From NCBI RefSeq assembly GCF_001623875.1, contig NZ_LWAE01000012.1:55548-119547 (forward strand): a DNA stretch of 64,000 nt, in the 5' to 3' direction. Source of the DNA: Clostridium magnum DSM 2767 (GTDB lineage: Bacteria; Bacillota; Clostridia; Clostridiales; Clostridiaceae). The notes under the pieces are model-generated. The model had not been told where the DNA came from and did not search any database. It saw only the letters and a program-made list of their open reading frames with translations. Positions 1 to 9,178 of the stretch are shown here, piece after piece. A program made the position numbers and the translations under genes. Numbering within the stretch: the stretch's first letter is position 1; every line of letters begins with the position of its first letter.

Positions 1-1
1 A

Positions 2-331
2 ATGCAGCGTTCAGCTGGTCACATTGCCAGTCAAGTTGATTTGAATGAAGCAAAAATGACAGGACGAAAGGCAGTGCAGTGTCTACTGGAGGGAGTAACT
101 GGTGAGTTTATTTCAATTGTTAGAAAGTGCTCCGAGCCTTACACTATAGAATATAAGTCCGTACCAATATCAAAGGTAGCAAATAAAGAAAAAAAGGTTC
201 CCGCTAATTTCATTACTGCTAGTGGAATGAATATTACAGATGAAATGCTTCAGTATTTAAAACCTCTAATACAAGGTGAAGTAAACATTAAATATGAAAA
301 TGGAATACCGAAACATTTAGTATTGTATTAA
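2..331 (+). CDS. 6-phosphofructokinase, C-terminal fragment (5' end outside window)
   Basis: This is the last 109 codons of a phosphofructokinase-family enzyme, which phosphorylates fructose 6-phosphate in glycolysis. The visible part opens with QRSAGHIASQVD, which looks like the 'QRS..H..S..D' segment near the substrate site of the long, clostridial/PPi-type PFK family. An 'EAKMTGRKAV' helix and the usual short C-terminal tail follow. The first ATG at base 2 is almost certainly internal, because the family is about 350-410 residues long. Whether ATP or pyrophosphate is the donor cannot be read, since the donor-site residues lie upstream of the window. The gene ends in TAA at 329-331, and the next gene follows within 45 bp. 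Confidence 0.8.
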   Translation: MQRSAGHIASQVDLNEAKMTGRKAVQCLLEGVTGEFISIVRKCSEPYTIEYKSVPISKVANKEKKVPANFITASGMNITDEMLQYLKPLIQGEVNIKYENGIPKHLVLY

Positions 332-373
332 TATATGGGAATATCCAATGTTATTAAAAGGAGGTGTTTAGAG

Positions 374-871
374 ATGGCAAAGCTAAAAGGGGTATTTATG
401 AAATCTACAATTAATTCCTTACTTAGCGGTAAAACTCTTTTTCCTGAATATAAAAAAATAGTAGACGAAATGAAAGATGATGATTGGTATTCCTGGGACT
501 TGTATACCAAAATGCTAAATGATATATCAGGAAAACTTAGTCCAATAGTTGTAAAAAAAGTTGGGAAATCTATAATTTTAGCAGGAAAAAATGTTTTTAT
601 TAATGAGCAGGGGTATGATTCGCTTGAAAAACTTTTAAAAGCGTATCCACAAATGCATGAAAAAACTATCGTAGGTTTACATGAAAATGAAAAGCTTAAA
701 TTAATAAAATATGAAGAAGGGCATATGATTTTACACCATACAACACGTCAACCAAAAGATTTTAATGAAGGGGTAATTTTAGGTTACTTTGAAATGTTCA
801 ATAAAAGGGTAAGGACTTTTAGTATAAAGCAAATAAATGAACATTATTATGAAATTGATGTTACTTGGTAA
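374..871 (+). CDS. Hypothetical protein, 165 aa
   Basis: I do not recognise this protein. An upstream in-frame ATG exists at 335, but a strong AAAGGAGG lies at about 357-364, so ATG 374 (MAKLKGVFMKS) is the likely start. The protein is soluble and mixed alpha/beta, with no signal peptide or membrane segment. The N-terminal 'KLKGVFMKSTINSL' followed by a mid-protein 'DWYSWDLYTKML' and a C-terminal beta-rich part with 'EGHMILHHTTRQ' faintly recalls small sensor domains of the V4R/heme-NO-binding/DUF2378 type, but this is only an impression. It probably shares a transcript with the upstream pfk gene (43-bp gap). Confidence 0.6.
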   Translation: MAKLKGVFMKSTINSLLSGKTLFPEYKKIVDEMKDDDWYSWDLYTKMLNDISGKLSPIVVKKVGKSIILAGKNVFINEQGYDSLEKLLKAYPQMHEKTIVGLHENEKLKLIKYEEGHMILHHTTRQPKDFNEGVILGYFEMFNKRVRTFSIKQINEHYYEIDVTW

Positions 872-989
872 TTGGGCATCCTCATAGTTGTTGGATATTT
901 TTACAGTACGTATATCTTGCAACATATCTAAATTCTTTTAAAATGCTGATTTAAAAGAAGTATTTAATCAAATAGAAGTTGAAAATTAT

Positions 990-2820
990 GGGGCTGTTGC
1001 ATTAGCGATTTTCCAAATCCCTATGAACAGCTCCGTTTTTACCCTAAAAAGATAATTTTATAAGCAAAATTATCTTTTTGGGCTTCTATATTTAAAAAGG
1101 TGTACACAAAATAAATGGTAAGTTTTATACAAATTTTACCTGATAAAATCTAAAATTTATGCTGTTTTTAGTGGATGAATATAGGAACCACATCTTTCAT
1201 TTTGTATCTTATTATGAAGTTTATTTACATTATGTGAAATCCCATGTCTTGTTTTACTTCAGCAAAAGCTCCTTCAGAATGAATACTTCTATTCATTCTC
1301 AATGCTATTTCTTCATAGCTAAGTATTCTTTTTAAAGACTTTTCACGCTTTTCTTGAAACAACTTGGAGATTTCTAAATGTTTAGTACGTTCTTCCAATG
1401 GGGGGTTACTATTTATGCCTTTGATACACTTTGATTTCAACTGGCATCCGCCGCAGGCCTTGCTGGTATTGCAAGTCTTTTTGCTTACATATCCAGTTTT
1501 ATTTTTTGAGTTTTTAGTACCACATACTTTGAGTTTTTTTCCATTTATGCATATATAAACATCTTCATTTGAATTATAAGTCATATTTTCTTTTCTGCTG
1601 ATATCGGTCTTATATTTTCTGGTTTTACTAATTTCATAATTTGAAGGCTTGATGAATGCAAGTTGATTACTTTCCTCAAGATACACGTAGTTTTCTTCAC
1701 TTTTGTATCCAGAGTCTGCAATTATATTTTTGTAAATTCGTCTTTGATTTCGGCGTAAGCCTTCTAAAAAGGGAATTAATATCGTAGTATCTGTACATTG
1801 AGGTCCGGCGCTAATCCAAACAATATATTCTGCATCAGTACCAAATTGTGTATTGTATGCAGGTTTTAGTTGTCCATTTTTCATAGCATCCTCCTTCATA
1901 CGTATAAAAGTTGCATCATGGTCTGTTTTGGAAAAGCTAGTTCTATCACCTGCAATATGAATATAGTAATTATATTTTTTAAGTTTCCAAAGATATTCAT
2001 CCAGCTGTTCTAGTGTCTTTTGAAGTAAACTTTTTCTTTTACCAGCACCATGAACAAAAGTTATGTTTTCATCTTTTTCTATCTTCTTTAGTTTCTTACG
2101 AAGTCTTTTAAGATAATGAATTTTAACAATGTTTTTGCACAAAATTTTAATGCCGAAATCATTTTCAGCCTTCAAAATAAAAGTGGGGATTTTGTCCAGT
2201 AACTTTTGCTGATTTTTAGTTACTGACTTTTTCCAGACAAAAGAATACTTATTGGCTGCCGCCTCAATTTTTGTGCCATCAATAAAAAGATTCTCTAAAG
2301 AAAGCTCTCCATTTTGAGCTAGAAATTCTGTCATTTGAACCATAATTTTTTCGGAAACTGGAGCAAAATGAAGACTTCGAAATCTAGCAATAGTAGAATA
2401 ATCTGGTGCTGGCGCGCCTTCAAGAATATACATGAAATTGACATCACGTTTGCATGCAGTTTCAATTTTACGTGAAGAAAAATAATGATTCATGTACGCG
2501 TATAATATAATCTTAAGCATCTGTCTTGGGGTTGCTTGATTTTTCCTTACACGGAAATAAGTCTGGTATAATTCTGTTAAATCCATCTCCTCTACAACCT
2601 GACTCAGCAGCCTTACGGCATCATCTTTTGGAATTATGTATTCAATATTTAATGGTAATTTTAATTGATAAAGGCTACCACGAGTGGTATAATCTTTTTG
2701 TGTTAAGTTTGTTATTTGCATAAATAAATTTTACACCTTTTCCCGGGCTTTTTTAAGCCCGGGAATCGTATTTTTTGAAAGAAAAAAGCTGTTGTACTAA
2801 TTTCTTAGTGCAACAGCCCC
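990..2820 (-). mobile_element. IS1182-type insertion sequence, defective
   Basis: The element is bounded by imperfect terminal inverted repeats: GGGGCTGTTGCATTAG at 990-1005, and the complement of GGGGCTGTTGCACTAAG at 2804-2820. It carries a single transposase gene on the minus strand that has lost an internal piece, so the element is probably immobile by itself. A hairpin near 1041-1080 (AAAAGATAATTTT / AAAATTATCTTTT) inside the left end could block read-in transcription. I could not find a convincing target-site duplication at the outer edges. The same terminal core, GGCTGTTGCAC, is found on the MITE at 53412-53702. Confidence 0.8.
1157..2721 (-). pseudogene. IS1182-family DDE transposase with internal deletion
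   Basis: The reading frame from ATG 2721 has the IS1182 architecture: an N-terminal DUF772-like helical domain ('ATPRQMLKIILYAYMNHYFSSR', shown only in outline here), the first catalytic Asp in 'LFIDGTKIEA', the second in 'IIADSGYKSEEN', and the Glu in 'SIHSEGAFAEVKQD'. The frame stops at 1225 just after 'MGFH'. In another frame immediately downstream (1157-1228) lies the expected family C-terminus, 'NKLHNKIQNERCG...HPLKTA'. About 20 residues that normally join the two parts (the 'RFLLRG...N' stretch) are missing, and the junction is out of frame. So this is a deletion derivative rather than a short variant. The catalytic triad is still encoded. Confidence 0.8.
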
Positions 2821-2950
2821 CTTTTCTTACCATCTTTACTTCCGTGGGTATAACCTATCACTTCAAAGTACTTTGAGAGTTCCTGTATAAAATCATCATA
2901 CCAAGGACACTTAGATCTAATACATGAAGATAAATGAATTATTGTTACTC
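2821..2950 (-). pseudogene. Remnant of a CGGC-domain (putative metal-binding) protein gene
   Basis: Read on the minus strand, about 42 codons translate to a stretch with 'IIHLSSCIRSKCPWYDD' followed by an amphipathic helix and 'VIGYTHGSKDGKK'. This resembles the C-terminal half of CGGC-domain proteins, which carry 'IHLASC...CP...I...THG'. No start codon, no N-terminal CGGC motif and no full-length frame remain. The fragment abuts the right end of the IS element at 2820 and the citE remnant on its other side. The family call rests on recall of the motif and is moderate at best. Confidence 0.4.
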
Positions 2951-2967
2951 CAGTTTCCTTCATCTTA

Positions 2968-3245
2968 TAATTCCCAGCGGACTCTCTACAGCAGCCATCA
3001 GTTTTACTGTTCCAACCTTCATACTTGCATCCTTTTCTATAGTCGTTACAAGTTTATCCGATTCTCTTACGTCACCATTTATAATCTACACTACCAGCAG
3101 CTCTGTAAGCTGCGGTTTGTACTCTTGCCTTTATAACACAGTATAGAGCTCCGTTGTCACTGGCAACCACTCTAGCACTCTTAATATCTAATTCCAATAG
3201 TGTATTAGTAATTACCTCTATAATTTGTTCTCCAATATACATAAT
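2968..3245 (-). pseudogene. Fused remnant of a second citD-citE (citrate lyase) pair
   Basis: The stretch 2968-3076 closely matches the interior of the intact citE gene at about 18770-18872 ('gactctctacagcagccatc' and following). From 3077 to 3245 it matches the intact citD gene at about 19180-19345 ('ccatttataatctacactac' and following). The order and strand are those of the functional cluster, but everything between the middle of citE and the 3' end of citD has been lost, with the junction at a shared 'cttac'-like sequence. No long open frame remains. This is direct within-window evidence that a second citrate lyase locus once lay here. Confidence 0.8.
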
Positions 3246-3307
3246 TTTTCTTCAAGAATGCATCCAAAATATTGTAAAGTACATGTGGTAATTATTTTGA
3301 AAATGTG

Positions 3308-3336
3308 TTGAAAGTATTACAAAAATGGAATAATAT
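3308..3336 (+). promoter_or_regulatory. Candidate sigma-A promoter of the sugar-amine/hydantoinase operon
   Basis: TTGAAA at 3308-3313 is followed after 17 bp by TAATAT at 3331-3336. It lies about 125 bp upstream of the first gene of the operon. Downstream of it is a perfect inverted repeat at 3382-3405 that could be an operator. Confidence 0.5.
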
Positions 3337-3381
3337 ATTATCATATACATTTAACGTAAGTTGGGTTGATTTTCTTTACTG

Positions 3382-3405
3382 CACTAATATAAACTCATAT
3401 TAGTG
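3382..3405. promoter_or_regulatory. Perfect inverted repeat, candidate operator
   Basis: CACTAATAT and ATATTAGTG face each other across a 6-bp AAACTC centre. The site lies between the candidate promoter and the kinase start at 3463. A dimeric regulator such as the GntR/UTRA protein encoded at 14711 is the natural candidate to bind it. No T-run follows, so it is unlikely to be a terminator. Confidence 0.45.
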
Positions 3406-3462
3406 AATATTATATTATATAGGTTTATATTTAAGCAGTAAATTTAGGGGAGGGGGTACAAG

Positions 3463-4326
3463 ATGATTCGAGCAATTGGCATTGGAGATAATGTTTGTGA
3501 TAAATATGAGCATCTTAAAAAGATGTTTCCTGGTGGACAAGCACTAAATTTTGCTGTCTATTGCTGCAAAGAACATAATGATGCAGCTTACATAGGCGCC
3601 TTTGGAAGTGATGGAGTTGCACAGCATATTATTGAAACCCTTAAAGAAATTGGAATTGATTTTTCTCATTCAAGACATTATCTCGGAGAAAATGGTTATG
3701 CAGTGGTAAACATTAGAGATGGTGAACGTGTATTTGTAACTAGCAATAAAGGTGGGGTTCTCCGTCTATATCCATTAGAATTTACTAAGGAGGACATTAA
3801 TTATATTGCCTCCTTTGATGTTATTCATACAAGCAATAACAGTTATCTTGATAAAGAACTTCCCAAGCTTGCTTCTCTTGACAATAGACTTTCTTATGAT
3901 TTTTCTAGTTCATGGAAGGATGAAAAACGAACTTGCCAAATTTGCGGGTATATAGACATTGGATTTATTTCTTGCTCTGACATCACTGAGGAAGAGATAA
4001 AGATTCAGCTTATTAAGATGCATGATTGGGGTTGCTGTATAGGAATTGCGACCAGGGGAAGTGAAGGTGCTATTTTGTATGATGGAAACAGCTTTTATGG
4101 AATTAAGCCTAAAATTGTAAGTGCTATAGATACTCTTGGTGCAGGCGATTCCTTTGCTGCTGGTTTTATTATGAATTTTATTGAATACACAAAGTATAAT
4201 GCTCCACCGAAAGGAAGTAAGGCCTATAATGAATTAATCCAAGGTTCCTTAGAAAATGGAGCAAGGCTATCAGCTCAAACCTGTATGGTGAATGGAGCAT
4301 TTGAACATGGTACTAAGCTTGTTTAA
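3463..4326 (+). CDS. PfkB-family sugar kinase, fructoselysine 6-kinase-like (FrlD type)
   Basis: This is a ribokinase-fold (PfkB) kinase of 287 residues. It has the N-terminal glycine pair of the family (PGGQALNF, residues 23-30) and the C-terminal PfkB signature DTLGAGDSFAAGF from residue 223, with Asp229 as the expected catalytic base. Length and motifs fit FrlD, which phosphorylates fructosyl-amino acids at C6. The start ATG follows a strong GGGGAGGGGG. It is the first gene of an operon that also encodes a FrlB-like deglycase (13686), an oligopeptide-type importer and HyuAB. This context makes an Amadori compound the likeliest substrate, although other PfkB specificities cannot be excluded from sequence alone. 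Confidence 0.75.
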   Translation: MIRAIGIGDNVCDKYEHLKKMFPGGQALNFAVYCCKEHNDAAYIGAFGSDGVAQHIIETLKEIGIDFSHSRHYLGENGYAVVNIRDGERVFVTSNKGGVLRLYPLEFTKEDINYIASFDVIHTSNNSYLDKELPKLASLDNRLSYDFSSSWKDEKRTCQICGYIDIGFISCSDITEEEIKIQLIKMHDWGCCIGIATRGSEGAILYDGNSFYGIKPKIVSAIDTLGAGDSFAAGFIMNFIEYTKYNAPPKGSKAYNELIQGSLENGARLSAQTCMVNGAFEHGTKLV

Positions 4327-4362
4327 CAAGTTTTATAAATAATAATGAGAGGTGAAGAAATA

Positions 4363-6435
4363 ATGGGATTCATGATTGGTGTAGACGTAGGAGGAACCTT
4401 TACAGATTTTTCTGTATTTGATTCAGAAAAAAGAAGATTATTTCACTTTAAACACAGTTCAACTCCTGAAGATCCATCCATATCTATTGTAAATGGTATT
4501 AAGCATATTTTAGAAAGTGAGAATATTGACCCCGCAGAAGTAGTATATCTTGCTCATGGAACAACAGTGGCAACAAATGCACTGATTGAAAAAAATGGTG
4601 CACGAATGGGACTTATTACTACAAAAGGCTTTAAGGATCTTATGGAAATTGGCAATCAAAAGCGACCATCTCTTTATGACCTTTTAAAGGAAAAACCGCA
4701 AAGTTTAATACCACCTGGGCTTAAATGTGAGGTTACTGAACGTGTTTGCTTTGATGGTTCTATAAAAGTTCCACTAAATGAACAAGAGGTTATTGAGGTA
4801 GTTAATTATCTAAGAAGTCAGAATGTTTCTACCATTGCAGTATGTACCTTATTTTCCTTTATAAATCCAGTACATGAGCAACGTATAAAAGAAATTATTA
4901 ATACAGTATATCCAGAGGCTTATGTTTCTATTTCAAGCGAACTTGTTAATGAGTTTCGAGAATATCCTAGAATGAGTACTGCTGTGCTAAATGCTTATCT
5001 AGGTCCAGTTATGAAAAAATACGTTAATAATTTTCAAAAATGTGTTAAGGAAGCAGGTATTGAAGTTGCACCTTATGTAACTCAATCTAATGGATCAATT
5101 ATTTCAATATCAGAAACCGTTGATTGTCCTATTAAGACCGCTGTTTCCGGGCCTTCTGCAGGTGTTATAGGTGCAAGGTACATAAGTGAGCAGTGTGGCA
5201 TCAATAAGATAATTACCTTTGATATGGGAGGCACAAGTGCAGATATAAGTCTGATTGAAGATGGAAAGGCACAGGTATCTTTTGAACGATTTGTTGAAGG
5301 TTATCCGGCAAGAATACCTATGATAGATATTATAACAGTAGGTGCAGGCGGTGGTTCCATAGCAGCTATTGATGAAGGAGGAGCCTTAAAGGTAGGTCCT
5401 AAGAGTGCCGGAGCTGCGCCTGGTCCTGCTTGCTATAAGAGGGGAGGAAAAAATCCTACAGTTACAGATGCTAATATAGTTTTAGGTAAACTAAATCAAC
5501 ATAAAATATTAGGTGGCCGTATGGATGTAGAACTAGAGCTTGCAGAGAAGGTGATAAGGGATGAGATTTCCAGTAAGTCAACACTTGATATTGAAAATGC
5601 AGCAGCAGGTATTATATCTGTAGTTAACTCTAATATGATCCGTGCAATTCGTCTTGTATCCGTAGAGAGAGGTTATGATGTCCGTGAATTTACACTTATG
5701 GCCTTTGGTGGAGCAGGTCCACTTCATGCTTGTGAAGTTGCAAAAGAGCTTGGCATTAAACAAGTGCTTTTACCACCAGCTCCAGGAACCCTTTGCTCAC
5801 TGGGATTACTTATGGCAGATACTCGTTTTGACTTGAGTCGTTCTAATATAATGCTTGCAGAAGTTGAAAATTTCTCGGCTATTAATGATATCTTTTCACA
5901 ACTAATTACAGAGGGAGAGAAAATGCTTCAAAACGAAGGTATTCCTGAAGATAAGAGAAGGTTTGATTTTGCTATAGACTGCCGTTATGAGCGTCAAAAC
6001 TATGAAATTACAATTAACATACCTGTTGGAGAATTAGATGATAGTGTACTTGCTGAGCTTGTTGAAAACTTTAATAAGGAACATGAACGTTCCTATGGGT
6101 ATTGTGATCGCACAAAAAAGCTCCAGTTAGTTAACTATAGAGTTGGTGCAATAGGAGTAATTGAAAAGCCTGCTCTTAAAAAGAATACTATAGAAGATAA
6201 TATAGTAGAGCCAAAGCCAATAGATGTGAGAAAAGTGAGATTTGAAGGAAATAAAAATTATATAGATACAAATATATTCAATCGTTCAGATATACCATGT
6301 GGGTACACCATTCCTGGTCCTGCTATTATAGAGCAGATGGATTCAACATCTGTAATTCCGCCAAATTGGCATGCATACAACGATTGCTATAACAATCTTA
6401 TTGTAAGATACAATGGAGGTGAAGATCATGAATAA
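4363..6435 (+). CDS. Hydantoinase/oxoprolinase subunit A (HyuA family)
   Basis: This is the ATP-dependent ring-opening subunit of the N-methylhydantoinase / 5-oxoprolinase / acetone carboxylase superfamily, about 690 residues long. The N-terminus has the actin-like phosphate loop GVDVGGTFTDFSVFD (Hydant_A_N). A second phosphate motif, DMGGTSADISLIEDG, lies near residue 290 in the Hydantoinase_A domain, and a glycine-rich VGAGGGSIAAID follows. An earlier ATG at 4345 overlaps the GAGGTGAA ribosome site, so ATG 4363 is preferred. It overlaps hyuB by 8 bp, so the two are translationally coupled and should form an A/B complex. The substrate is not readable. Known members cleave hydantoins or 5-oxoproline with ATP hydrolysis. 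Confidence 0.88.
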   Translation: MGFMIGVDVGGTFTDFSVFDSEKRRLFHFKHSSTPEDPSISIVNGIKHILESENIDPAEVVYLAHGTTVATNALIEKNGARMGLITTKGFKDLMEIGNQKRPSLYDLLKEKPQSLIPPGLKCEVTERVCFDGSIKVPLNEQEVIEVVNYLRSQNVSTIAVCTLFSFINPVHEQRIKEIINTVYPEAYVSISSELVNEFREYPRMSTAVLNAYLGPVMKKYVNNFQKCVKEAGIEVAPYVTQSNGSIISISETVDCPIKTAVSGPSAGVIGARYISEQCGINKIITFDMGGTSADISLIEDGKAQVSFERFVEGYPARIPMIDIITVGAGGGSIAAIDEGGALKVGPKSAGAAPGPACYKRGGKNPTVTDANIVLGKLNQHKILGGRMDVELELAEKVIRDEISSKSTLDIENAAAGIISVVNSNMIRAIRLVSVERGYDVREFTLMAFGGAGPLHACEVAKELGIKQVLLPPAPGTLCSLGLLMADTRFDLSRSNIMLAEVENFSAINDIFSQLITEGEKMLQNEGIPEDKRRFDFAIDCRYERQNYEITINIPVGELDDSVLAELVENFNKEHERSYGYCDRTKKLQLVNYRVGAIGVIEKPALKKNTIEDNIVEPKPIDVRKVRFEGNKNYIDTNIFNRSDIPCGYTIPGPAIIEQMDSTSVIPPNWHAYNDCYNNLIVRYNGGEDHE

Positions 6436-8173
6436 GCAAGTTGATGCTGTAATCGTAGAAATAGTTGGAAACTTACTTTTATCTATTGCGGAGGAAACGG
6501 GACTTGCCATTATACGAAGCGCATATTCTACCAATATAAAGGAGCGACGGGATATTTCTACAGCTGTGTTTGACCCTGAGGGAAACATGGTTGCTCAAGC
6601 AGAACACGTACCAATGCACTTAGGTTCGCTTCTAGGTATTGTTAAAGAAGTATATAAAAACTTTAATAGAGAAGATATAAAAGGAGGGGATATGTTCATA
6701 GGAAACGATCCTTATAATGGAGGCGGTACTCATTTACCAGATATAACTGTTGTATCACCAATTTTTGAAAATGGTAAACTAATAGGTTGGGTAGCTAATC
6801 TTGCACACCATAGTGATGTGGGTGGTAAGGTACCTGGATCAACTTCTGGTGATGCAGTTAGCATATTTCAAGAGGGAACAAAAATTCCATTAGTTCGTAT
6901 TTGTAAAGACGGTGAAATTTGCACCGATATTGTAAAAATCATTATGGCAAACAGTCGTATTCCTAATGAAAGATATGGAGATTTGCAAGCACAGATTGCA
7001 GCTAATCGTGTTGGTATCCGTCGTATGCTTGAAACTTACAAGCGATATGGAGATGTATTAATAGAAAGTATGTATCAGCTTCAGGACTATGCTGAAAGAA
7101 AGCTAAAAGCTGGAATTTCTCGCTTGCCAGATGGTATCTATACATTTAACGACTATATGGATGATGCAGGCGTTGCCTTCCCTGACCCATTAAAAATCAG
7201 TGTGACTATAACTAAAAGTGGAGATAATATGACCTTAGACTTTAATGGAACAGATAAGCAGGTGGAGGGACCAATAAATGTTACTTATAATGGATTGCTT
7301 GCAACAGTTTTTTATTCCTTAAAAGCATTAATTGATCCAAGCATACCATCTAATGCTGGTATCTACCGTGCCTTTAATGTGGTTTGTGAGCAGGGGCTCC
7401 TTATAAATGCAGAAAATCCAGCACCAGTAGGTGAACGTATAGATACTTGCCAGCGTATTGCAGATGTTATCTTTGGTGCACTTGCTCCTGCTGTTCCAGA
7501 ACGCGCTATAGCTTGCTGCAATAGTTCAGTTACTTCAGCAATTTTTTCTGGTACTGATCCAAAGGATAAAAATAGATTTTTTGTATATCTTGAGGTAGTT
7601 GCAGGAGGTTCTGGTGCAAGTAAGAACTCAGATGGTCTTAGTGGAGTTCAAGTGCATATGACCAATACCTCTAACCTGCCAGTAGAAGCGCTAGAGATGG
7701 AATTCCCATTAGTGCAGGTTCGCAAATATGCTCTGCGAAAAGATAGTGGCGGCGCAGGCAGAAACAGAGGCGGACTAGGCATAGTTCGTGAATTCGAAAT
7801 AATGTATGATGGAATATCCTATACAGGACTTGGGGACCGTCAGAAATTCCCACCATGGGGTTTAGAAGATGGACTCAGCGGTGCTGGTGGGGCTTACTAC
7901 CTTTACAAAGAAGGCTGCAGCGAGGAAAGGCTTCCTTCTAAGTGTACGGATATACCACTTAAAAAAGGCAATATAGTAAGTGTTTATACTCCTGGCTCAG
8001 GAGGTTATGGAGATCCAATGACCAGAGATCCTTATAATGTGCTGATTGATGTAATTGAAGATAAGGTATCTGTAGATATGGCGAAAAAGCTTTATGGAGT
8101 TTCTGTGGAAATGAAAAATGGAACTTATGTATTAAACGAAGATGAAACTAGATCATTAAGAGAAGAGAGATGA
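6428..8173 (+). CDS. Hydantoinase/oxoprolinase subunit B (HyuB family)
   Basis: This is the 581-residue partner of the upstream HyuA protein. It spans the whole Hydantoinase_B domain: the N-terminal helix 'VEIVGNLLLSIAEETG', the conserved 'GDMFIGNDPYNGGGTHLPD' block near residues 90-110, 'LAHHSDVGG' (candidate metal ligands His, His, Asp), and the C-terminal 'GSGGYGDP' family ending. The start ATG 6428 sits inside the last codons of hyuA, behind GGAGGTGAAG. In the family, A and B subunits together perform ATP-driven amide ring opening. The gene ends 3 bp before the first transporter ATPase, which implies that the substrate is imported by that system. Confidence 0.88.
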   Translation: MNKQVDAVIVEIVGNLLLSIAEETGLAIIRSAYSTNIKERRDISTAVFDPEGNMVAQAEHVPMHLGSLLGIVKEVYKNFNREDIKGGDMFIGNDPYNGGGTHLPDITVVSPIFENGKLIGWVANLAHHSDVGGKVPGSTSGDAVSIFQEGTKIPLVRICKDGEICTDIVKIIMANSRIPNERYGDLQAQIAANRVGIRRMLETYKRYGDVLIESMYQLQDYAERKLKAGISRLPDGIYTFNDYMDDAGVAFPDPLKISVTITKSGDNMTLDFNGTDKQVEGPINVTYNGLLATVFYSLKALIDPSIPSNAGIYRAFNVVCEQGLLINAENPAPVGERIDTCQRIADVIFGALAPAVPERAIACCNSSVTSAIFSGTDPKDKNRFFVYLEVVAGGSGASKNSDGLSGVQVHMTNTSNLPVEALEMEFPLVQVRKYALRKDSGGAGRNRGGLGIVREFEIMYDGISYTGLGDRQKFPPWGLEDGLSGAGGAYYLYKEGCSEERLPSKCTDIPLKKGNIVSVYTPGSGGYGDPMTRDPYNVLIDVIEDKVSVDMAKKLYGVSVEMKNGTYVLNEDETRSLREER

Positions 8174-8176
8174 TAT

Positions 8177-9178
8177 ATGATGTCTGATGTTTTGTTGTCA
8201 GTAGAAAATTTGTCAATGGTCTTTGAAAACAAGCGTAGGACCTTTACTGCAGTAGATAACCTGAGTTTTACTGTAAAGCCTGGGCAGACATTAGGCATTG
8301 TAGGGGAGAGCGGCAGTGGAAAAACTATGGCATCACTTTCTGTCATGAATCTGCTTCCTAATCAAGGAAAGATAGGCACTGGGAAAATCAATTTTGAAGG
8401 TACAGACTTACTTGCCCTAAAGGAAAAGGATATGCAAAAGATTCGTGGGAAGTACATTTCTATGATATTTCAAGATCCGATGATGTCCTTAGATCAAGTG
8501 TACACAGTAGGATATCAAATTGTAGAGGCAATACTTGCTCATGAAAAGGTAAGTAAAGCAGAAGCAAAGGAGAGGGCTATAAAGCTCCTTGCATCTGTAG
8601 GAATCCCTCATTCTGAAAGAGTATTTAATTCTTATCCATTTCAGTTGTCTGGGGGAATGTGCCAAAGGGTAATGATTGCTATTGCACTTAGTTGTAATCC
8701 AAAGTTGATTTTTGCTGACGAACCTACCACTGCTCTAGATGTTACGGTACAAGCTCAGATATTAGACCTCTTAAAAAAGGTTCAGAATGAATATAACATG
8801 GGAATCGTAATTATTACTCACGACCTTGGTGTTGTGGCGGATATCGCTGATCGGATAATAGTAATGTATGCAGGAAAATCAATGGAGGAAGCACCTACTG
8901 AAACAATAATGTTTAGGGCAAGTCATCCATATACTGCTGGTCTTATAAAGTCAATGCCAAAGCTTTCTGAATCTGTTGATAGGTTGTATAGCATAGAAGG
9001 AATGGTGCCAGATATACGCAATATGCCAAAGGGCTGTCGTTTCTGCACACGCTGTCCTTTAGTAGAAGAAAGATGCAGAGTAGAGGAGCCCGAAATGCGA
9101 GAAATTGAACCTGGACATTTTGTCAGGTGTTACAAAGCAGAACCACAAAAGGAAGGAGGAGTACAAATTAATGGATAG
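8177..9178 (+). CDS. Oligopeptide-type ABC transporter ATPase (DppD/OppD-like)
   Basis: This is the first of two ATPases of a peptide/opine/nickel-class importer, 333 residues. It has Walker A GESGSGKT, the signature LSGGMCQRVMIAIAL, Walker B LIFADEPTTALD and the H-loop TH of 'IITHDLGVVAD'. The C-terminal oligopeptide/dipeptide extension with clustered cysteines ('CRFCTRCPLVEERC') is typical of OppD/OppF and often holds an Fe-S cluster. Two ATGs lie in tandem at 8177 and 8180. It overlaps the next ATPase gene by 8 bp. Confidence 0.9.
   Translation: MMSDVLLSVENLSMVFENKRRTFTAVDNLSFTVKPGQTLGIVGESGSGKTMASLSVMNLLPNQGKIGTGKINFEGTDLLALKEKDMQKIRGKYISMIFQDPMMSLDQVYTVGYQIVEAILAHEKVSKAEAKERAIKLLASVGIPHSERVFNSYPFQLSGGMCQRVMIAIALSCNPKLIFADEPTTALDVTVQAQILDLLKKVQNEYNMGIVIITHDLGVVADIADRIIVMYAGKSMEEAPTETIMFRASHPYTAGLIKSMPKLSESVDRLYSIEGMVPDIRNMPKGCRFCTRCPLVEERCRVEEPEMREIEPGHFVRCYKAEPQKEGGVQING

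Noticed and set aside
872..989. Possible coding remnant (ADLKEVFNQIEVENY) before the IS
   Set aside because: It has only about 15 codons, no start, and no recognisable family; too short to support.
986..2825. Target-site duplication of the IS1182-type element
   Set aside because: The bases next to the two ends (TTAT and CTTT) do not match, so none is claimed.
2924..3146. Overlapping 70-codon plus-strand frames
   Set aside because: They run antisense through the citE/citD remnant and have no ribosome site.
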